Source: Hydrogenophaga aromaticivorans
Lineage (GTDB): Bacteria; Pseudomonadota; Gammaproteobacteria; Burkholderiales; Burkholderiaceae_C
Assembly: GCF_013387465.1 (NCBI RefSeq)
Contig: NZ_VYGV01000016.1
Span: forward strand, 602,446-666,445
DNA: 64,000 nucleotides
Direction of reading: 5' to 3'
The notes beneath the pieces are model-generated. The model searched no databases. It was not told where the DNA came from and saw only the letters and a list, made by a program, of their open reading frames with translations. This document shows, piece by piece, positions 16,005-25,330 of the stretch (within the stretch, counting starts at the first letter, position 1; each line of letters begins with the position of its first letter). Position numbers and translations under genes: made by a program.

Positions 16005-17801
16005 ATGCCCGTCTACAACCCGCCCCTGCGCGACATGCAGTTCGTGATGCACGAAGTGCTCAACGTGACCGCCGAGTTCCAGTCCATGCCGCAACACGCC
16101 GAGGTGGATGTCGAGACCATCAATGCCGTGCTCGAAGAAGCCGGCAAGTTCGCCTCGCAGGTGATCTTTCCGCTGAACATCAGCGGTGACACCGAGGGTT
16201 GCCAGCTCGATCGCGAGACCCATGAAGTCAAGACCCCGACCGGCTTCAAGGAAGCCTACAAGACCTACGTGGAAGGTGGCTGGGCGGCGCTGAGCTGTGA
16301 TCCGGCCTACGGCGGCCAGGGCCTGCCGCTGGTGGTCAACCAGTGCCTGTATGAAATGATGAACTCGGCCAACCAGGCCTGGACCATGTACCCCGGCCTC
16401 ACGCACGGCGCCTACGCTGCGCTGCACACCTACGGCACCGACGCGCAGAAAGACACCTACCTGCCCAAGATGACCAGCGGCGAATGGACCGGCACCATGT
16501 GCCTGACCGAGCCGCACTGTGGCACCGACCTGGGCCTGATGCGCACCAAGGCCGAACCGCTGGCCGACGGCACCTACAAGATCACCGGCAACAAGATCTT
16601 CATCAGCGCCGGTGAACACGACATGGCCGACAACATCATCCACCTGGTGCTGGCCCGCCTGCCCGACGCGCCTCCCGGCATCAAGGGCGTGAGCCTGTTC
16701 ATCGTGCCGAAATTCCACGTCAAGGCCGACGGCTCGCTCGGCGAGCGCAATGGCATCTACTGTGGCGGCCTGGAGCACAAGATGGGTATCCACGGCAACG
16801 CCACGGCGCAGATCGTGATCGACGGCGCCATCGGCACCCTGGTGGGCCAGCCCAACAAGGGCATGCAGGCCATGTTCGTGATGATGAACGCCGCGCGCCT
16901 GGGCGTGGGCAACCAGTCGCTGGGCCTGACCGAAGTGGCTTACCAGAACGCCCTGGCCTACGCCAAGGACCGCATCCAGATGCGCAGCCTGACCGGCCCC
17001 AAGGCCAAGGACAAGCCGGCCGATCCGATCATCGTGCACCCCGACGTGCGCCGCATGCTGCTCACCGCCAAGGCCTACGCCGAAGGCGGCCGCGCACTGG
17101 CCATCTACAGCTCGGTGCTGCTGGAAAAAGCACACAACCACCCGGACGAAAAAGTGCGCAAGGACAGCGACGAGATGCTCTCGCTGCTCACGCCCATCAC
17201 CAAGGCCTTCCTGACCGACAACGGCTACAACGCCGCCACCCAGTGCCAGCAGGTGTTTGGCGGCCACGGCTACATCAAGGAATGGGGCATGGAGCAGTTC
17301 GTGCGCGATGCCCGCATCAACATGATCTACGAAGGCACCAACACCATCCAGAGCCTGGACCTGCTGGGCCGCAAGGTGCTGGGCAACAACGGCGCCACGC
17401 TCAAGAAGTTCGGCAAGCTGGTGGGTGCGCTGGTGATGGAAGAGGGCGTCAACGAGAAGATGGCCGAGTTCATCAACCCGCTGGCTGTGCTCGGCGAGCA
17501 GATCACCAAGTTCACCACCGAGATCGGCTTCAAGGGCTTGCAGAACGCCGACGAAGTGGGCGCCGCCGCGGTGGACTACCTGCGCGTGGCCGGCCACCTG
17601 GTGTTCGGCTACTTCTGGGCCCGCATGGCGCAGGTGGCGCTGCGCGAGATCGCCGCTGGCAACACCGACCCGTTCTACGTGGCCAAGCTGCAGACCGCGC
17701 GGTTCTACTTCGCCAAGCTGTTCCCCGAGACCGCGACGCTGATGCGCACGGCACGCGCCGGTTCGAAGGTGTTGATGGACACCGACGCAGCGCTGGCATG
17801 A
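16005..17801 (+). CDS. Acyl-CoA dehydrogenase (FadE-like, with C-terminal extension)
   Basis: A 598-residue flavoprotein catalysing the first step of beta-oxidation. It is longer than the usual 380-residue acyl-CoA dehydrogenases because of an extra C-terminal helical domain (from about residue 460), as in the 590-600 residue DmdC/FadE-like class. FAD and substrate segments M-C-L-T-E-P-H-C-G-T-D-L-G and I-T-G-N-K-I-F-I-S-A-G-E-H-D are visible; E in I-Y-E-G-T-N-T-I-Q fits the catalytic base region. RBS AGGAG lies 9 bases upstream. It is followed by repeat family 1 and the DUF2147 gene. Confidence 0.93.
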   Translation: MPVYNPPLRDMQFVMHEVLNVTAEFQSMPQHAEVDVETINAVLEEAGKFASQVIFPLNISGDTEGCQLDRETHEVKTPTGFKEAYKTYVEGGWAALSCDPAYGGQGLPLVVNQCLYEMMNSANQAWTMYPGLTHGAYAALHTYGTDAQKDTYLPKMTSGEWTGTMCLTEPHCGTDLGLMRTKAEPLADGTYKITGNKIFISAGEHDMADNIIHLVLARLPDAPPGIKGVSLFIVPKFHVKADGSLGERNGIYCGGLEHKMGIHGNATAQIVIDGAIGTLVGQPNKGMQAMFVMMNAARLGVGNQSLGLTEVAYQNALAYAKDRIQMRSLTGPKAKDKPADPIIVHPDVRRMLLTAKAYAEGGRALAIYSSVLLEKAHNHPDEKVRKDSDEMLSLLTPITKAFLTDNGYNAATQCQQVFGGHGYIKEWGMEQFVRDARINMIYEGTNTIQSLDLLGRKVLGNNGATLKKFGKLVGALVMEEGVNEKMAEFINPLAVLGEQITKFTTEIGFKGLQNADEVGAAAVDYLRVAGHLVFGYFWARMAQVALREIAAGNTDPFYVAKLQTARFYFAKLFPETATLMRTARAGSKVLMDTDAALA

Positions 17802-17880
17802 CCCCCCTGCGCCGCTTCGCGGCTTCCCCCCAAGGGGGGACAACACCAGCGGCCCGGCGGAGCCGGTTCCGCGGTGTTTC
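17802..17880. repeat. Repeat family 1, copy after the acyl-CoA dehydrogenase
   Basis: Consists of consecutive small palindromes: GCCGC-TTC-GCGGC, CCCCCC-AA-GGGGGG and CCGGC-GGA-GCCGG, then TTCCGCGGTGTTTC. It begins immediately after the stop codon. Related copies are at 21996-22090 (after the thiolase) and 61579-61660 (inside the end of a hydratase gene). Confidence 0.75.
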
Positions 17881-17913
17881 TGGAATCAGTCTTTTCGCTC
17901 GAAGGAGACTCTC

Positions 17914-18342
17914 ATGATCAAGACCCTGCCTGCTCTGCTGTCGTTGGCCTCGACGATGGCTTTTGCGCAGATGACGCCTGAAGGCCTGTGGCGCAACATC
18001 GACGACAAGACCGGTGAGGCCAAGGCCGAGATCCGCATCGTGACCAGCGCGGCGGGTGTGCTCACGGGCCGGATCGAGAAGTCGCTCACCAAGGGCAGCG
18101 AGCCCACCTGCACCGCCTGCACCGACGACCGCAAGGACCAGCCCAAGGTCGGCATGGAAATCATCCGCGGCGCGAAGAAATCCGCCACGGATGCGGTGTG
18201 GGAAGACGGCAAGATCCTCGATCCCGAAAACGGCAAGAACTACACCCTGCGCATGACGCCCATCGAAGGCGGCAAGAAGCTGCAGGTGCGTGGCTACATC
18301 GGCCCGTTCTACCGAACCCAGATCTGGCAGCGCGTGGAATGA
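17914..18342 (+). CDS. DUF2147 domain protein, exported
   Basis: A 142-residue protein with a signal peptide (M-I-K-T-L-P-A-L-L-S-L-A-S-T-M-A-F-A, cut near residue 18). The remainder begins T-P-E-G-L-W-R-N-I-D-D-K-T-G-E, the DUF2147 hallmark, includes a C-T-A-C pair and ends with G-Y-I-G-P-F-Y-R-T-Q-I-W. The family is periplasmic and of unknown function; the fold is thought to be a small beta-barrel. It sits between the dehydrogenase and FadB-type gene in the same direction, RBS AAGGAGA, so it shares the beta-oxidation operon. Confidence 0.85.
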   Translation: MIKTLPALLSLASTMAFAQMTPEGLWRNIDDKTGEAKAEIRIVTSAAGVLTGRIEKSLTKGSEPTCTACTDDRKDQPKVGMEIIRGAKKSATDAVWEDGKILDPENGKNYTLRMTPIEGGKKLQVRGYIGPFYRTQIWQRVE

Positions 18343-18373
18343 CCGCATCCCCCTTTTTCTGCATGGAAAACCA

Positions 18374-20773
18374 ATGAACCGATTTCAAGTAAAAAAAGTC
18401 GCCGTGCTCGGCGCGGGCGTGATGGGCGCGCAGATCGCTGCGCACCTGGTCAACGTCAAGGTGCCGGTGGTGCTGTTTGACCTGCCGGCCAAGGAAGGCG
18501 CGAAGAACGGCATCGTCACCCGCGCGGTCGAGAACCTCAAGAAGCTCAAGCCCTCGCCCCTGGGCGTGGCGGCCGACGCCGACCTGATCGGCCAGGCCAA
18601 CTACGAAGAGCACATGGAGCAGTTGAAGGACTGCGACCTGATCATCGAGGCCATCGCCGAGCGCATGGACTGGAAGCTCGACCTGTACACGAAGATCGCG
18701 CCCTTCATCGCGCCGCACGCCATCGTCGCGTCCAACACCTCGGGCCTGTCGATCACCAAGCTCGGCGAAGTGCTGCCCGAAGCGATCAAGCCGCGCTTCT
18801 GCGGCATCCACTTCTTCAACCCGCCGCGCTACATGACGCTGGTGGAACTGATCGCCACGCCCACCACCGAGCCGCAGATCCTCGACGACCTGGAAACCTT
18901 TGTCACCAGCGGCCTGGGCAAGGGCGTGGTGCGCGCCAAGGACACGCCCAACTTTGTGGCCAACCGCATCGGCATCGCCGGCATGCTGGCCACGATGAAA
19001 GAGGTGGAGAACTTCGGCCTCACCTACGACGTGGTGGACGACCTGACCGGCAAGCGCCTGGGCCGTGCCAGCAGCGGCACCTTCCGCACCGCCGACGTGG
19101 TGGGCCTGGACACCATGGCCCACGTGGTCAAGACGCTGCAGGACAACCTGAACGAGCAGACCGACCCGTTCTACGGCAGCTTCGGCACACCGCCGGTGCT
19201 GGCCAAGCTGATCGAGATGGGGAACCTGGGCCAGAAGGCCAAGGCCGGGTTCTTCAAGAAGGTCGGGCGCGACATCCAGCGCTTCGATCTGGAGAGTGGT
19301 GAGTACGTGCCCGCCGGCGAAAAGGCTGACGAGGTCTATGGCCGCATGCTCAAGCGCCCGGCCGCCGAGCGCCTGAGGCTCTTGCGCAACGCCGAAGGCC
19401 CGCAGGGCCAGTTCCTCTGGGCGATCCTGCGCAACAGTTTCCACTACGCCGCCGTGCACCTGGCCACCATTGCCGAGACCGCGCGCGACGTCGATCAGGC
19501 CATGCGCTGGGGCTTCGGCATGAAGCAGGGCCCGTTCGAACTCTGGCAAGAAGCCGGCTGGCTCGAAGTCGCGAAGATGATCCAGGAAGACATCGATGCC
19601 GGCAAGGCGCTCTCCAAAGCGCCGCTGCCCGAGTGGGTGTTCAAAGGCCCGGTGGCCGAGGCCGGCGGCGTGCACACCGCGCAGGGTTCGTGGAACCCCA
19701 GCAAAGGTGAGTTCCAGGGCCGCCTGCAACTGCCGGTGTACCAGCGCCAGCACTTCCCCGAGCTGCTGCTGGGCGAAGCCGGGCCGAAGTTCGAGACCGC
19801 CGGCACCACCATCGAAGAGAACGACGCCATCCGCATCTGGTCGCTCGACGGTGACGTGCTGATCGCCAGCATCAAGACCAAGATGCACGCCATCAGCCCC
19901 GAGGTCTGCGAAGGCCTGATGAGCGCCGTGGACCTGGCCGAGCGGGAATACCAGGGTCTGGTGGTCTGGTCGGGCGACGAGCCCTTCAGCGCAGGCGCCG
20001 ACCTGCAGGCCATGCTGCCCGCCTTCATGGCGGTGGGCGTGAGCGCCATCGAAGACGCCGAAGGCTTCATGCAGCAGACCATGCTGCGCCTGCGCTATGC
20101 GAATGTGCCGGTGGTCTCGGCCGTGCGTGGCCTGGCCCTGGGCGGTGGCTGCGAGCTGGCCGTGTACAGCGCGCGCCGCGTGGTGCACATGGAAAGCTAC
20201 ATCGGTCTGGTGGAAGTCGGCGTGGGCCTGGTGCCCGGCGCCGGCGGCCTGACCTACATCGCCCGCCGCGCGGCCGAAAACGCCGAAACCTCGACCGGCA
20301 AAGACCTGCTGCCCTTCCTCACCGAAGGCTTCACCGCCGCGGCCATGGCCAAGGTCGGCACGAGCGCTCTGGAATCCCGCAAGCTGGGCTACGTGCTGCA
20401 CTCCGACGTGATCGTGCCGCACAAGGACGAGCTGCTGTTCGTGGCCATCAACGAAGCGAAGAGCCTGTTCAACGGCGGCTACCGCGCACCGCACAAGCGC
20501 CTGTTCCCGGTGGCCGGGCGCGACGGCAAGGCCACCATCCTGGGCAGCCTGGTCAACATGCGCGACGGCGGCTTCATCAGCCAGCACGACTTCCACATCG
20601 CCTCGCTGATCGCGGGCGTGGTGACGGGGGGTGACGTCTATCCGGGCACGCTGGTCAGCGAGGAATATTTGATGACGCTGGAGCGCCAGGCCTTCTGCTC
20701 GCTGATCGTGCACCCCAAGACACAAGAACGCATCCTCGGCATGCTGAACACCGGCAAGCCGGTCCGCAACTAA
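18374..20773 (+). CDS. 3-hydroxyacyl-CoA dehydrogenase / enoyl-CoA hydratase (FadB/FadN-type)
   Basis: A 799-residue bifunctional beta-oxidation enzyme with dehydrogenase first and hydratase last, the order of FadN/FadJ-like proteins in this class rather than E. coli FadB. The NAD site is V-L-G-A-G-V-M-G-A-Q (residues 11-20), the H-F-F-N-P-P segment holds the dehydrogenase catalytic histidine, and the crotonase domain (from about residue 500) shows F-S-A-G-A-D-L and G-L-A-L-G-G-G-C-E. ATG 18374 is preferred to 18290, which would overlap the DUF2147 gene. Nine bases separate it from the thiolase gene. Confidence 0.93.
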   Translation: MNRFQVKKVAVLGAGVMGAQIAAHLVNVKVPVVLFDLPAKEGAKNGIVTRAVENLKKLKPSPLGVAADADLIGQANYEEHMEQLKDCDLIIEAIAERMDWKLDLYTKIAPFIAPHAIVASNTSGLSITKLGEVLPEAIKPRFCGIHFFNPPRYMTLVELIATPTTEPQILDDLETFVTSGLGKGVVRAKDTPNFVANRIGIAGMLATMKEVENFGLTYDVVDDLTGKRLGRASSGTFRTADVVGLDTMAHVVKTLQDNLNEQTDPFYGSFGTPPVLAKLIEMGNLGQKAKAGFFKKVGRDIQRFDLESGEYVPAGEKADEVYGRMLKRPAAERLRLLRNAEGPQGQFLWAILRNSFHYAAVHLATIAETARDVDQAMRWGFGMKQGPFELWQEAGWLEVAKMIQEDIDAGKALSKAPLPEWVFKGPVAEAGGVHTAQGSWNPSKGEFQGRLQLPVYQRQHFPELLLGEAGPKFETAGTTIEENDAIRIWSLDGDVLIASIKTKMHAISPEVCEGLMSAVDLAEREYQGLVVWSGDEPFSAGADLQAMLPAFMAVGVSAIEDAEGFMQQTMLRLRYANVPVVSAVRGLALGGGCELAVYSARRVVHMESYIGLVEVGVGLVPGAGGLTYIARRAAENAETSTGKDLLPFLTEGFTAAAMAKVGTSALESRKLGYVLHSDVIVPHKDELLFVAINEAKSLFNGGYRAPHKRLFPVAGRDGKATILGSLVNMRDGGFISQHDFHIASLIAGVVTGGDVYPGTLVSEEYLMTLERQAFCSLIVHPKTQERILGMLNTGKPVRN

Positions 20774-20782
20774 GGACACGAC

Positions 20783-21991
20783 ATGAGCAAACAAATTCAA
20801 GACGCCTACATCGTCGCCGCCACCCGCACCCCCATCGGCCGTTCGCACAAGGGTTCGTTCAAGCACCTGCGCCCGGACGACCTGCTGGCCCACGCCTTGC
20901 GTTCGGCCATGGCCCAGGTGCCGGGCCTGGACCCGAAGGCCGTGGAAGACGTGATCTGCGGTTGCGCCATTCCCGAGGCGCAACAAGGCCTGAACGTGGC
21001 GCGCATCGGCGCCATCCTGGCCGGCCTGCCCAACTCGGTGGGCGGCATCACCGTCAACCGCTTCTGCGCCTCCGGCCTGTCGGCCGTGCAGATGGCGGCC
21101 GACCGCATCCGTGTGGGCGAGGCCGACGTGATGATCGCCGCCGGCACCGAGAGCATGAGCATGGTGCCCATGATGGGCAACACGCCCAGCCTGTCGCCCA
21201 CCATCTTCCGCAACACCGACGACGTGGAGAGCTACGGCATCGCCTACGGCATGGGCCTGACGGCCGAGAAGGTGGCGCAGCAGTGGAAGGTGTCGCGCGA
21301 CGCGCAGGACGCGTTCGCCGTGCAGTCGCACCAGCGCGCCGTGATCGCGATGAAGAACGGCGAGTTCACCGACGAGATCACGCCGGTGGAAGTGACCGAC
21401 CGCAGCGTGGACCTGGAGACCGCCGAAGTCAGCACCACGAGCCGCATCATCAGCCTGGACGAAGGCGCGCGCCCCGACACCTCGCTCGAAGGCCTGGCCA
21501 AGCTGCGCACCGTGTTCGCCGCTCGGGGTTCGGTGACCGCCGGCAACAGCTCGCAGACCAGCGACGGCGCGGGTGCGCTGATCCTGGTGAGCGAGGCTGC
21601 CTTGAAGCGCTACAACCTCACGCCGCTGGCCCGCTTCGTGAGCTACGCCTCGCGTGGCGTGCCGCCGCACCTCATGGGCATCGGCCCGGTCGAGGCGATT
21701 CCGGCCGCACTGAAGAACGCGGGCCTGAAGCAGGACGACATCGACTGGTTCGAACTCAACGAAGCGTTTGCCGCGCAGTCGCTGGCCGTCATGAACACGC
21801 TCGGCCTGGACCCGGCCAAGGTCAACCCCATGGGTGGCGCCATCGCGCTGGGCCATCCGCTGGGCGCCACCGGCGCCATCCGCGCCGCGACCGTGGTGCA
21901 CGCGCTGCGCCGCCACAACAAGAAGTACGGCATGGTCACGATGTGCGTGGGGATGGGGCAGGGCGCCGCGGGAGTGTTCGAAAGGGTCTGA
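20783..21991 (+). CDS. Acetyl-CoA C-acyltransferase (thiolase)
   Basis: A 402-residue thiolase performing the final thiolytic step of beta-oxidation. Catalytic C95 lies in N-R-F-C-A-S-G-L-S; the C-terminal G-G-A-I-A-L-G-H-P-L-G histidine and T-M-C-V-G-M-G-Q-G cysteine are present. Length is normal for FadA/FadI enzymes. It is the last gene of the operon that starts with the TetR gene at 15244, and is followed by repeat family 1, which may stabilise or end the transcript. Confidence 0.95.
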   Translation: MSKQIQDAYIVAATRTPIGRSHKGSFKHLRPDDLLAHALRSAMAQVPGLDPKAVEDVICGCAIPEAQQGLNVARIGAILAGLPNSVGGITVNRFCASGLSAVQMAADRIRVGEADVMIAAGTESMSMVPMMGNTPSLSPTIFRNTDDVESYGIAYGMGLTAEKVAQQWKVSRDAQDAFAVQSHQRAVIAMKNGEFTDEITPVEVTDRSVDLETAEVSTTSRIISLDEGARPDTSLEGLAKLRTVFAARGSVTAGNSSQTSDGAGALILVSEAALKRYNLTPLARFVSYASRGVPPHLMGIGPVEAIPAALKNAGLKQDDIDWFELNEAFAAQSLAVMNTLGLDPAKVNPMGGAIALGHPLGATGAIRAATVVHALRRHNKKYGMVTMCVGMGQGAAGVFERV

Positions 21992-21995
21992 CGAC

Positions 21996-22090
21996 CCACC
22001 CCCGCGCCGCGCTGGCAGCGCGTCACCCCCTGAAAGGGGGCGGACACCAGCGGCCCGGCAAAGCCGGTTCCGCGGTGTCCCTGCGGGGGG
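21996..22090. repeat. Repeat family 1, copy after the thiolase
   Basis: Carries GCGCCGCGC-TGGCA-GCGCG, CACCCCC-TGAAA-GGGGGC and CCCGGC-AAA-GCCGG palindromes followed by TTCCGCGGTGTCC, matching the copy at 17802-17880. It lies between convergent genes (thiolase and autotransporter) and could serve as a bidirectional transcript end. Confidence 0.7.
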
Positions 22091-22136
22091 CACTGCGCTC
22101 CGTCCAGATTCACTACGCGCCGCCCCTGAGCGAGTC

Positions 22137-24416
22137 CTACGGCCGCCCCAGCAGCAGGTACAGCCCCGTGTAGCCCCGCGCGGCGTGCACCAGGCTCAGG
22201 TAGAACGGTCCCACCCCGGTGTCCGCGCCGATGAACAGGCTGGAGCCGGTGCGCAGCCCCTTGAAGCTGATGTCGCTGCGTTGCAGCCAGGCGTTGCCGG
22301 CTTCCAGCGAGCCACCGGCAAACACCGCGCGGGCCACGCCCACGTTCCAGGGCATGCGCCGGTAGTAGGTGATGCGGCCGAACAGCAGGTGGTTGCCCGC
22401 CACCTGGCCCACGCGGTAGCCCGAGAGGTTCTGGAAACCGCCCAGCGAGTATTCGTCCAGCGCGCCCAGTGGAATCTGGTTGACGTAGGCCAGCCGGGCG
22501 CCCAGGTTGAAGGTGTGCTCGCCCCACGAGCGCACCGCCGTGAAGCTGCTGTCCAGCCGCACGAATTCGGAGCTGTTGCCGCTGTTGCGCAAGCGGCCAA
22601 AAACCACGTCGCCCTTGAAGCGGTAGCCGCTCGACGGGAAGTTGGCGTAGTCCAGCTGGTCCGAGATCAGCGCGGCGTGCAGGCCGGTTTCGCGCCAGCG
22701 CTGGGTGGACAGGCCCAGCGACTGGTCCGCCACGCTGCTGCTCACCAGGTCGGGCGCGGCGCGGCGCGCGCTGCCCACCAGGCCCAGCCGCAGTTCGCCC
22801 AGGCTGCCCTGCAGGCCGATGGGCCAGCCGATGTCGGCACCCACCTGCAGCCCGCGGCGCTTGCCGGTGGCGACTTGCTGGCCTTCGGCATCGAACACGT
22901 CCACGCGCTTCAGGCTGGCGTCGGCCCAGGCCGACACGAACCAGTTGGCGCGCCGGTCCAGCGGCTGGTAGAACTCGGTGAACGCGCCCAGCGTCTCGCC
23001 CAGCTGGAAGCGGTTGCGCCACTCGGCGCCGCGCCGGTTGACCCAGTGCCGGTTGTGGCTCAGGCGCAGGTTGAACGCGCCCTGGCCATCGAAATCGGTG
23101 CGCAGGTCGAGTCCGAGCCGGAAATAGTTGGGGCCCCAGCGGTTCTCGCGCAGCCGCACCACCAGCGCTTCGTCGCGGCTGCTGCCGATGCGCTCCAGCC
23201 GGTAGTCCACCTGCTCGTAGTCGCCCGTGGCCGCCAACTGCTGCACGTCGTCTTCGATGCGCGCCAGATCGATCGGCTGACCGGGTTCGCTCTCCACCAT
23301 CTGCGACAGCCGCTGGGCCCGAGAAGCGTCCACACCCTCGAAGCGCAGCGCGCCCACGCTGCCCGCCGTGGTCACCCCGGTATCGGCCACGGCCTGGCGC
23401 TGCGCGACCCAGTCGGCGTACTGCGCCGGGCTGACCGCAAAGCGGTTCAACGCTTCGCGCACCGACTCGGCGTATTCGGTGCCGAGCCGCACGAGTTCGG
23501 GCGCCCGGTTGAAGTTGGCCGAATTCAGCGTGCCCAGCGGTGGCTGCAGCAGCAGGTCCTGCGTGGTCAGGGTGGCGATGCTGGACTGCACGTTCTGCTC
23601 GGTCAGGATGTTGACCATCTGCGTCGTGATGCCCAGCAGGCTGCCCAGCGTTTCGCGGCCCGCCAGCGGCGTGCCGATGCTCACCGCGATGATCACGTCC
23701 GCCCCCATGCGCCGCGCCACGTCCACCGGCAGGTTGTTCACCAGCCCGCCGTCGCCCAGGATGCGGCCGTCGAGCTCCAGCGGGGAGAACACGCCCGGCA
23801 CCGACATGCTCGCGCGCAAGGCCGCGGCGAGGTCGCCGTGGTCCATCACCACGGCCTGGCCGGTCTCCATGTCGGTGGCCACGGCGCGAAACGGCGTCGG
23901 CAGGCCGTCGAAGCTGGCCCGGTGTCGCGCGGGCAGGGTGTAGCGGCGCAGCATGGTTTCCAGCGCCCGCGTCGACACCGCGCCCGTGGGCAGGCGGAAT
24001 TCGCCATCGCGAAAGCCCAGCCGCAACACGGGAGAAAGCTCCAGGTCTTCTTCCTTGCGCCGCTGCGACAGCAGCTGGCGCGGCTCGCGCGAGTCGAAGA
24101 GGCTGCCCCATTCCAGCGCCAGGATCTCGCGCTCCAGTTCGTCGGCCGTCATGCCGCTGGCGTACAGCCCACCGATGATCGCGCCCATCGAGGTGCCGAC
24201 GATCAGGTCCACCGGCACGCGGGCCGCCTCCAGCACCTTGAGCACGCCGACGTGCGACAGCCCGCGCGCGCCGCCGCCCGAAAGCACCAGGCCCACGCGG
24301 GGTCGTGGCGGGGCGGTGGTGGGGCCCGTGTCGGCCGCAACGGCCTGCACCGGCCAGAGCCCGGCCAGCAGGGCCAGCGACAGACACAGGACAGCGAGCG
24401 GGCGTGTGGACAACAT
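22137..24416 (-). CDS. Patatin-like type Vd autotransporter (PlpD-like lipase)
   Basis: A 759-residue protein. A signal peptide (about residues 1-27) is followed by a patatin domain with G-G-G-A-R-G (oxyanion hole), G-T-S-M-G (serine elbow) and G-D-G-G (dyad aspartate), then a POTRA-like segment (about 330-400) and a C-terminal BamA/TamA-type surface-antigen barrel ending Y-L-L-L-G-R-P. This is the layout of P. aeruginosa PlpD, in which a lipase is exported by its own fused barrel. ATG 24416 is chosen because the signal peptide starts there. It is divergent from the hydratase at 24560. Confidence 0.87.
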   Translation of the reverse strand: MLSTRPLAVLCLSLALLAGLWPVQAVAADTGPTTAPPRPRVGLVLSGGGARGLSHVGVLKVLEAARVPVDLIVGTSMGAIIGGLYASGMTADELEREILALEWGSLFDSREPRQLLSQRRKEEDLELSPVLRLGFRDGEFRLPTGAVSTRALETMLRRYTLPARHRASFDGLPTPFRAVATDMETGQAVVMDHGDLAAALRASMSVPGVFSPLELDGRILGDGGLVNNLPVDVARRMGADVIIAVSIGTPLAGRETLGSLLGITTQMVNILTEQNVQSSIATLTTQDLLLQPPLGTLNSANFNRAPELVRLGTEYAESVREALNRFAVSPAQYADWVAQRQAVADTGVTTAGSVGALRFEGVDASRAQRLSQMVESEPGQPIDLARIEDDVQQLAATGDYEQVDYRLERIGSSRDEALVVRLRENRWGPNYFRLGLDLRTDFDGQGAFNLRLSHNRHWVNRRGAEWRNRFQLGETLGAFTEFYQPLDRRANWFVSAWADASLKRVDVFDAEGQQVATGKRRGLQVGADIGWPIGLQGSLGELRLGLVGSARRAAPDLVSSSVADQSLGLSTQRWRETGLHAALISDQLDYANFPSSGYRFKGDVVFGRLRNSGNSSEFVRLDSSFTAVRSWGEHTFNLGARLAYVNQIPLGALDEYSLGGFQNLSGYRVGQVAGNHLLFGRITYYRRMPWNVGVARAVFAGGSLEAGNAWLQRSDISFKGLRTGSSLFIGADTGVGPFYLSLVHAARGYTGLYLLLGRP

Positions 24417-24559
24417 GGCGGGGCGCGGGCTTTCTCGTTGATCTCCGGAGTGTAGGCGCCTGTCACCGACTGGGCATGGCACTCCAGACACCGCGCGGCA
24501 ATCGTGTTAACTTGGCGCCCTTTTCGGCGCACGGCCGCAACCCAACCCAGCACAAGCCC

Positions 24560-25324
24560 ATGAGCGACATCCTCGTCCACACCGAAGCCGGCGTCACCAC
24601 GCTGACCTTCAACCGCCCCGACAAGAAAAACTCCATCACCGCCGCGATGTACGCGGCGCTGGCCGACGCGCTGGAAGCCGCCGATGCCGACCCGGCCGTG
24701 CGCTGCGTGCTGTTCCAGGGCAACGAGACCACCTTCAGCGCCGGCAACGACATCGGCGACTTCTTGAACAACCCGCCCGCGACGCAGGACTCGCCGGTGT
24801 TCCGTTTCCTGCGCGGCATCGCGCAGTTCAGCAAGCCCGCGCTCGCCGTGGTGTGTGGCCCGGCCGTGGGCATCGGCACCACGCTGCTGTTCCACTGCGA
24901 TCTGGTCTACGCGGGCGACAACGCGGCCTTCTCCATGCCCTTCGTCAACCTCGGCCTGTGTCCCGAAGCGGCGTCGAGCCTGCTGGTGCCGCAAATGCTG
25001 GGCTACCACCGCGCGGCCGAGGCGCTGCTGCTGGGCGAGCCCTTCATGGCCGAGGCCGCGCTCGAAGTCGGGCTGGTCAACCGCGTGCTGCCGCCCATGG
25101 AGGCCGCGGGTTACGCGCAGGCTGTGGCCCGCAGGCTTGCGGCCAAGCCGATCAGCTCGCTGATCGAGACCAAGCGCCTGATGAAAAAAAGCCAGAGTCA
25201 GCTGGTGATGGCGCAGATGGCCGAAGAGGGCGTCAGCTTCGGCCGCATGCTCGGCGAGCCGGCCGCCAAAGAGGCCTTCGGCGCTTTCATGGAACGGCGC
25301 AAGCCGGACTTCTCGAAGGTCTGA
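24560..25324 (+). CDS. Enoyl-CoA hydratase/isomerase
   Basis: A 254-residue crotonase. The oxyanion-hole segments F-S-A-G-N-D-I (about residue 57) and V-V-C-G-P-A-V-G-I-G-T-T are present, and the C-terminal R-K-P-D-F-S end is usual. The usual second catalytic glutamate region reads C-P-E-A-A-S-S, typical of isomerase-like members (delta3-delta2 type), so it could isomerise rather than hydrate. ATG 24560 is the start of the conserved domain; the longer frame from 24305 runs over the divergent autotransporter gene. It stands alone between divergent and convergent neighbours. Confidence 0.88.
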   Translation: MSDILVHTEAGVTTLTFNRPDKKNSITAAMYAALADALEAADADPAVRCVLFQGNETTFSAGNDIGDFLNNPPATQDSPVFRFLRGIAQFSKPALAVVCGPAVGIGTTLLFHCDLVYAGDNAAFSMPFVNLGLCPEAASSLLVPQMLGYHRAAEALLLGEPFMAEAALEVGLVNRVLPPMEAAGYAQAVARRLAAKPISSLIETKRLMKKSQSQLVMAQMAEEGVSFGRMLGEPAAKEAFGAFMERRKPDFSKV

Positions 25325-25330
25325 GGTTTT

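Noticed and set aside
18161..22093. A 1310-residue open frame on the minus strand across the beta-oxidation operon
   Set aside because: It is antisense to three well-recognised enzymes, is rich in H, G, V and A, and has no domain pattern; it is a high-G+C shadow.
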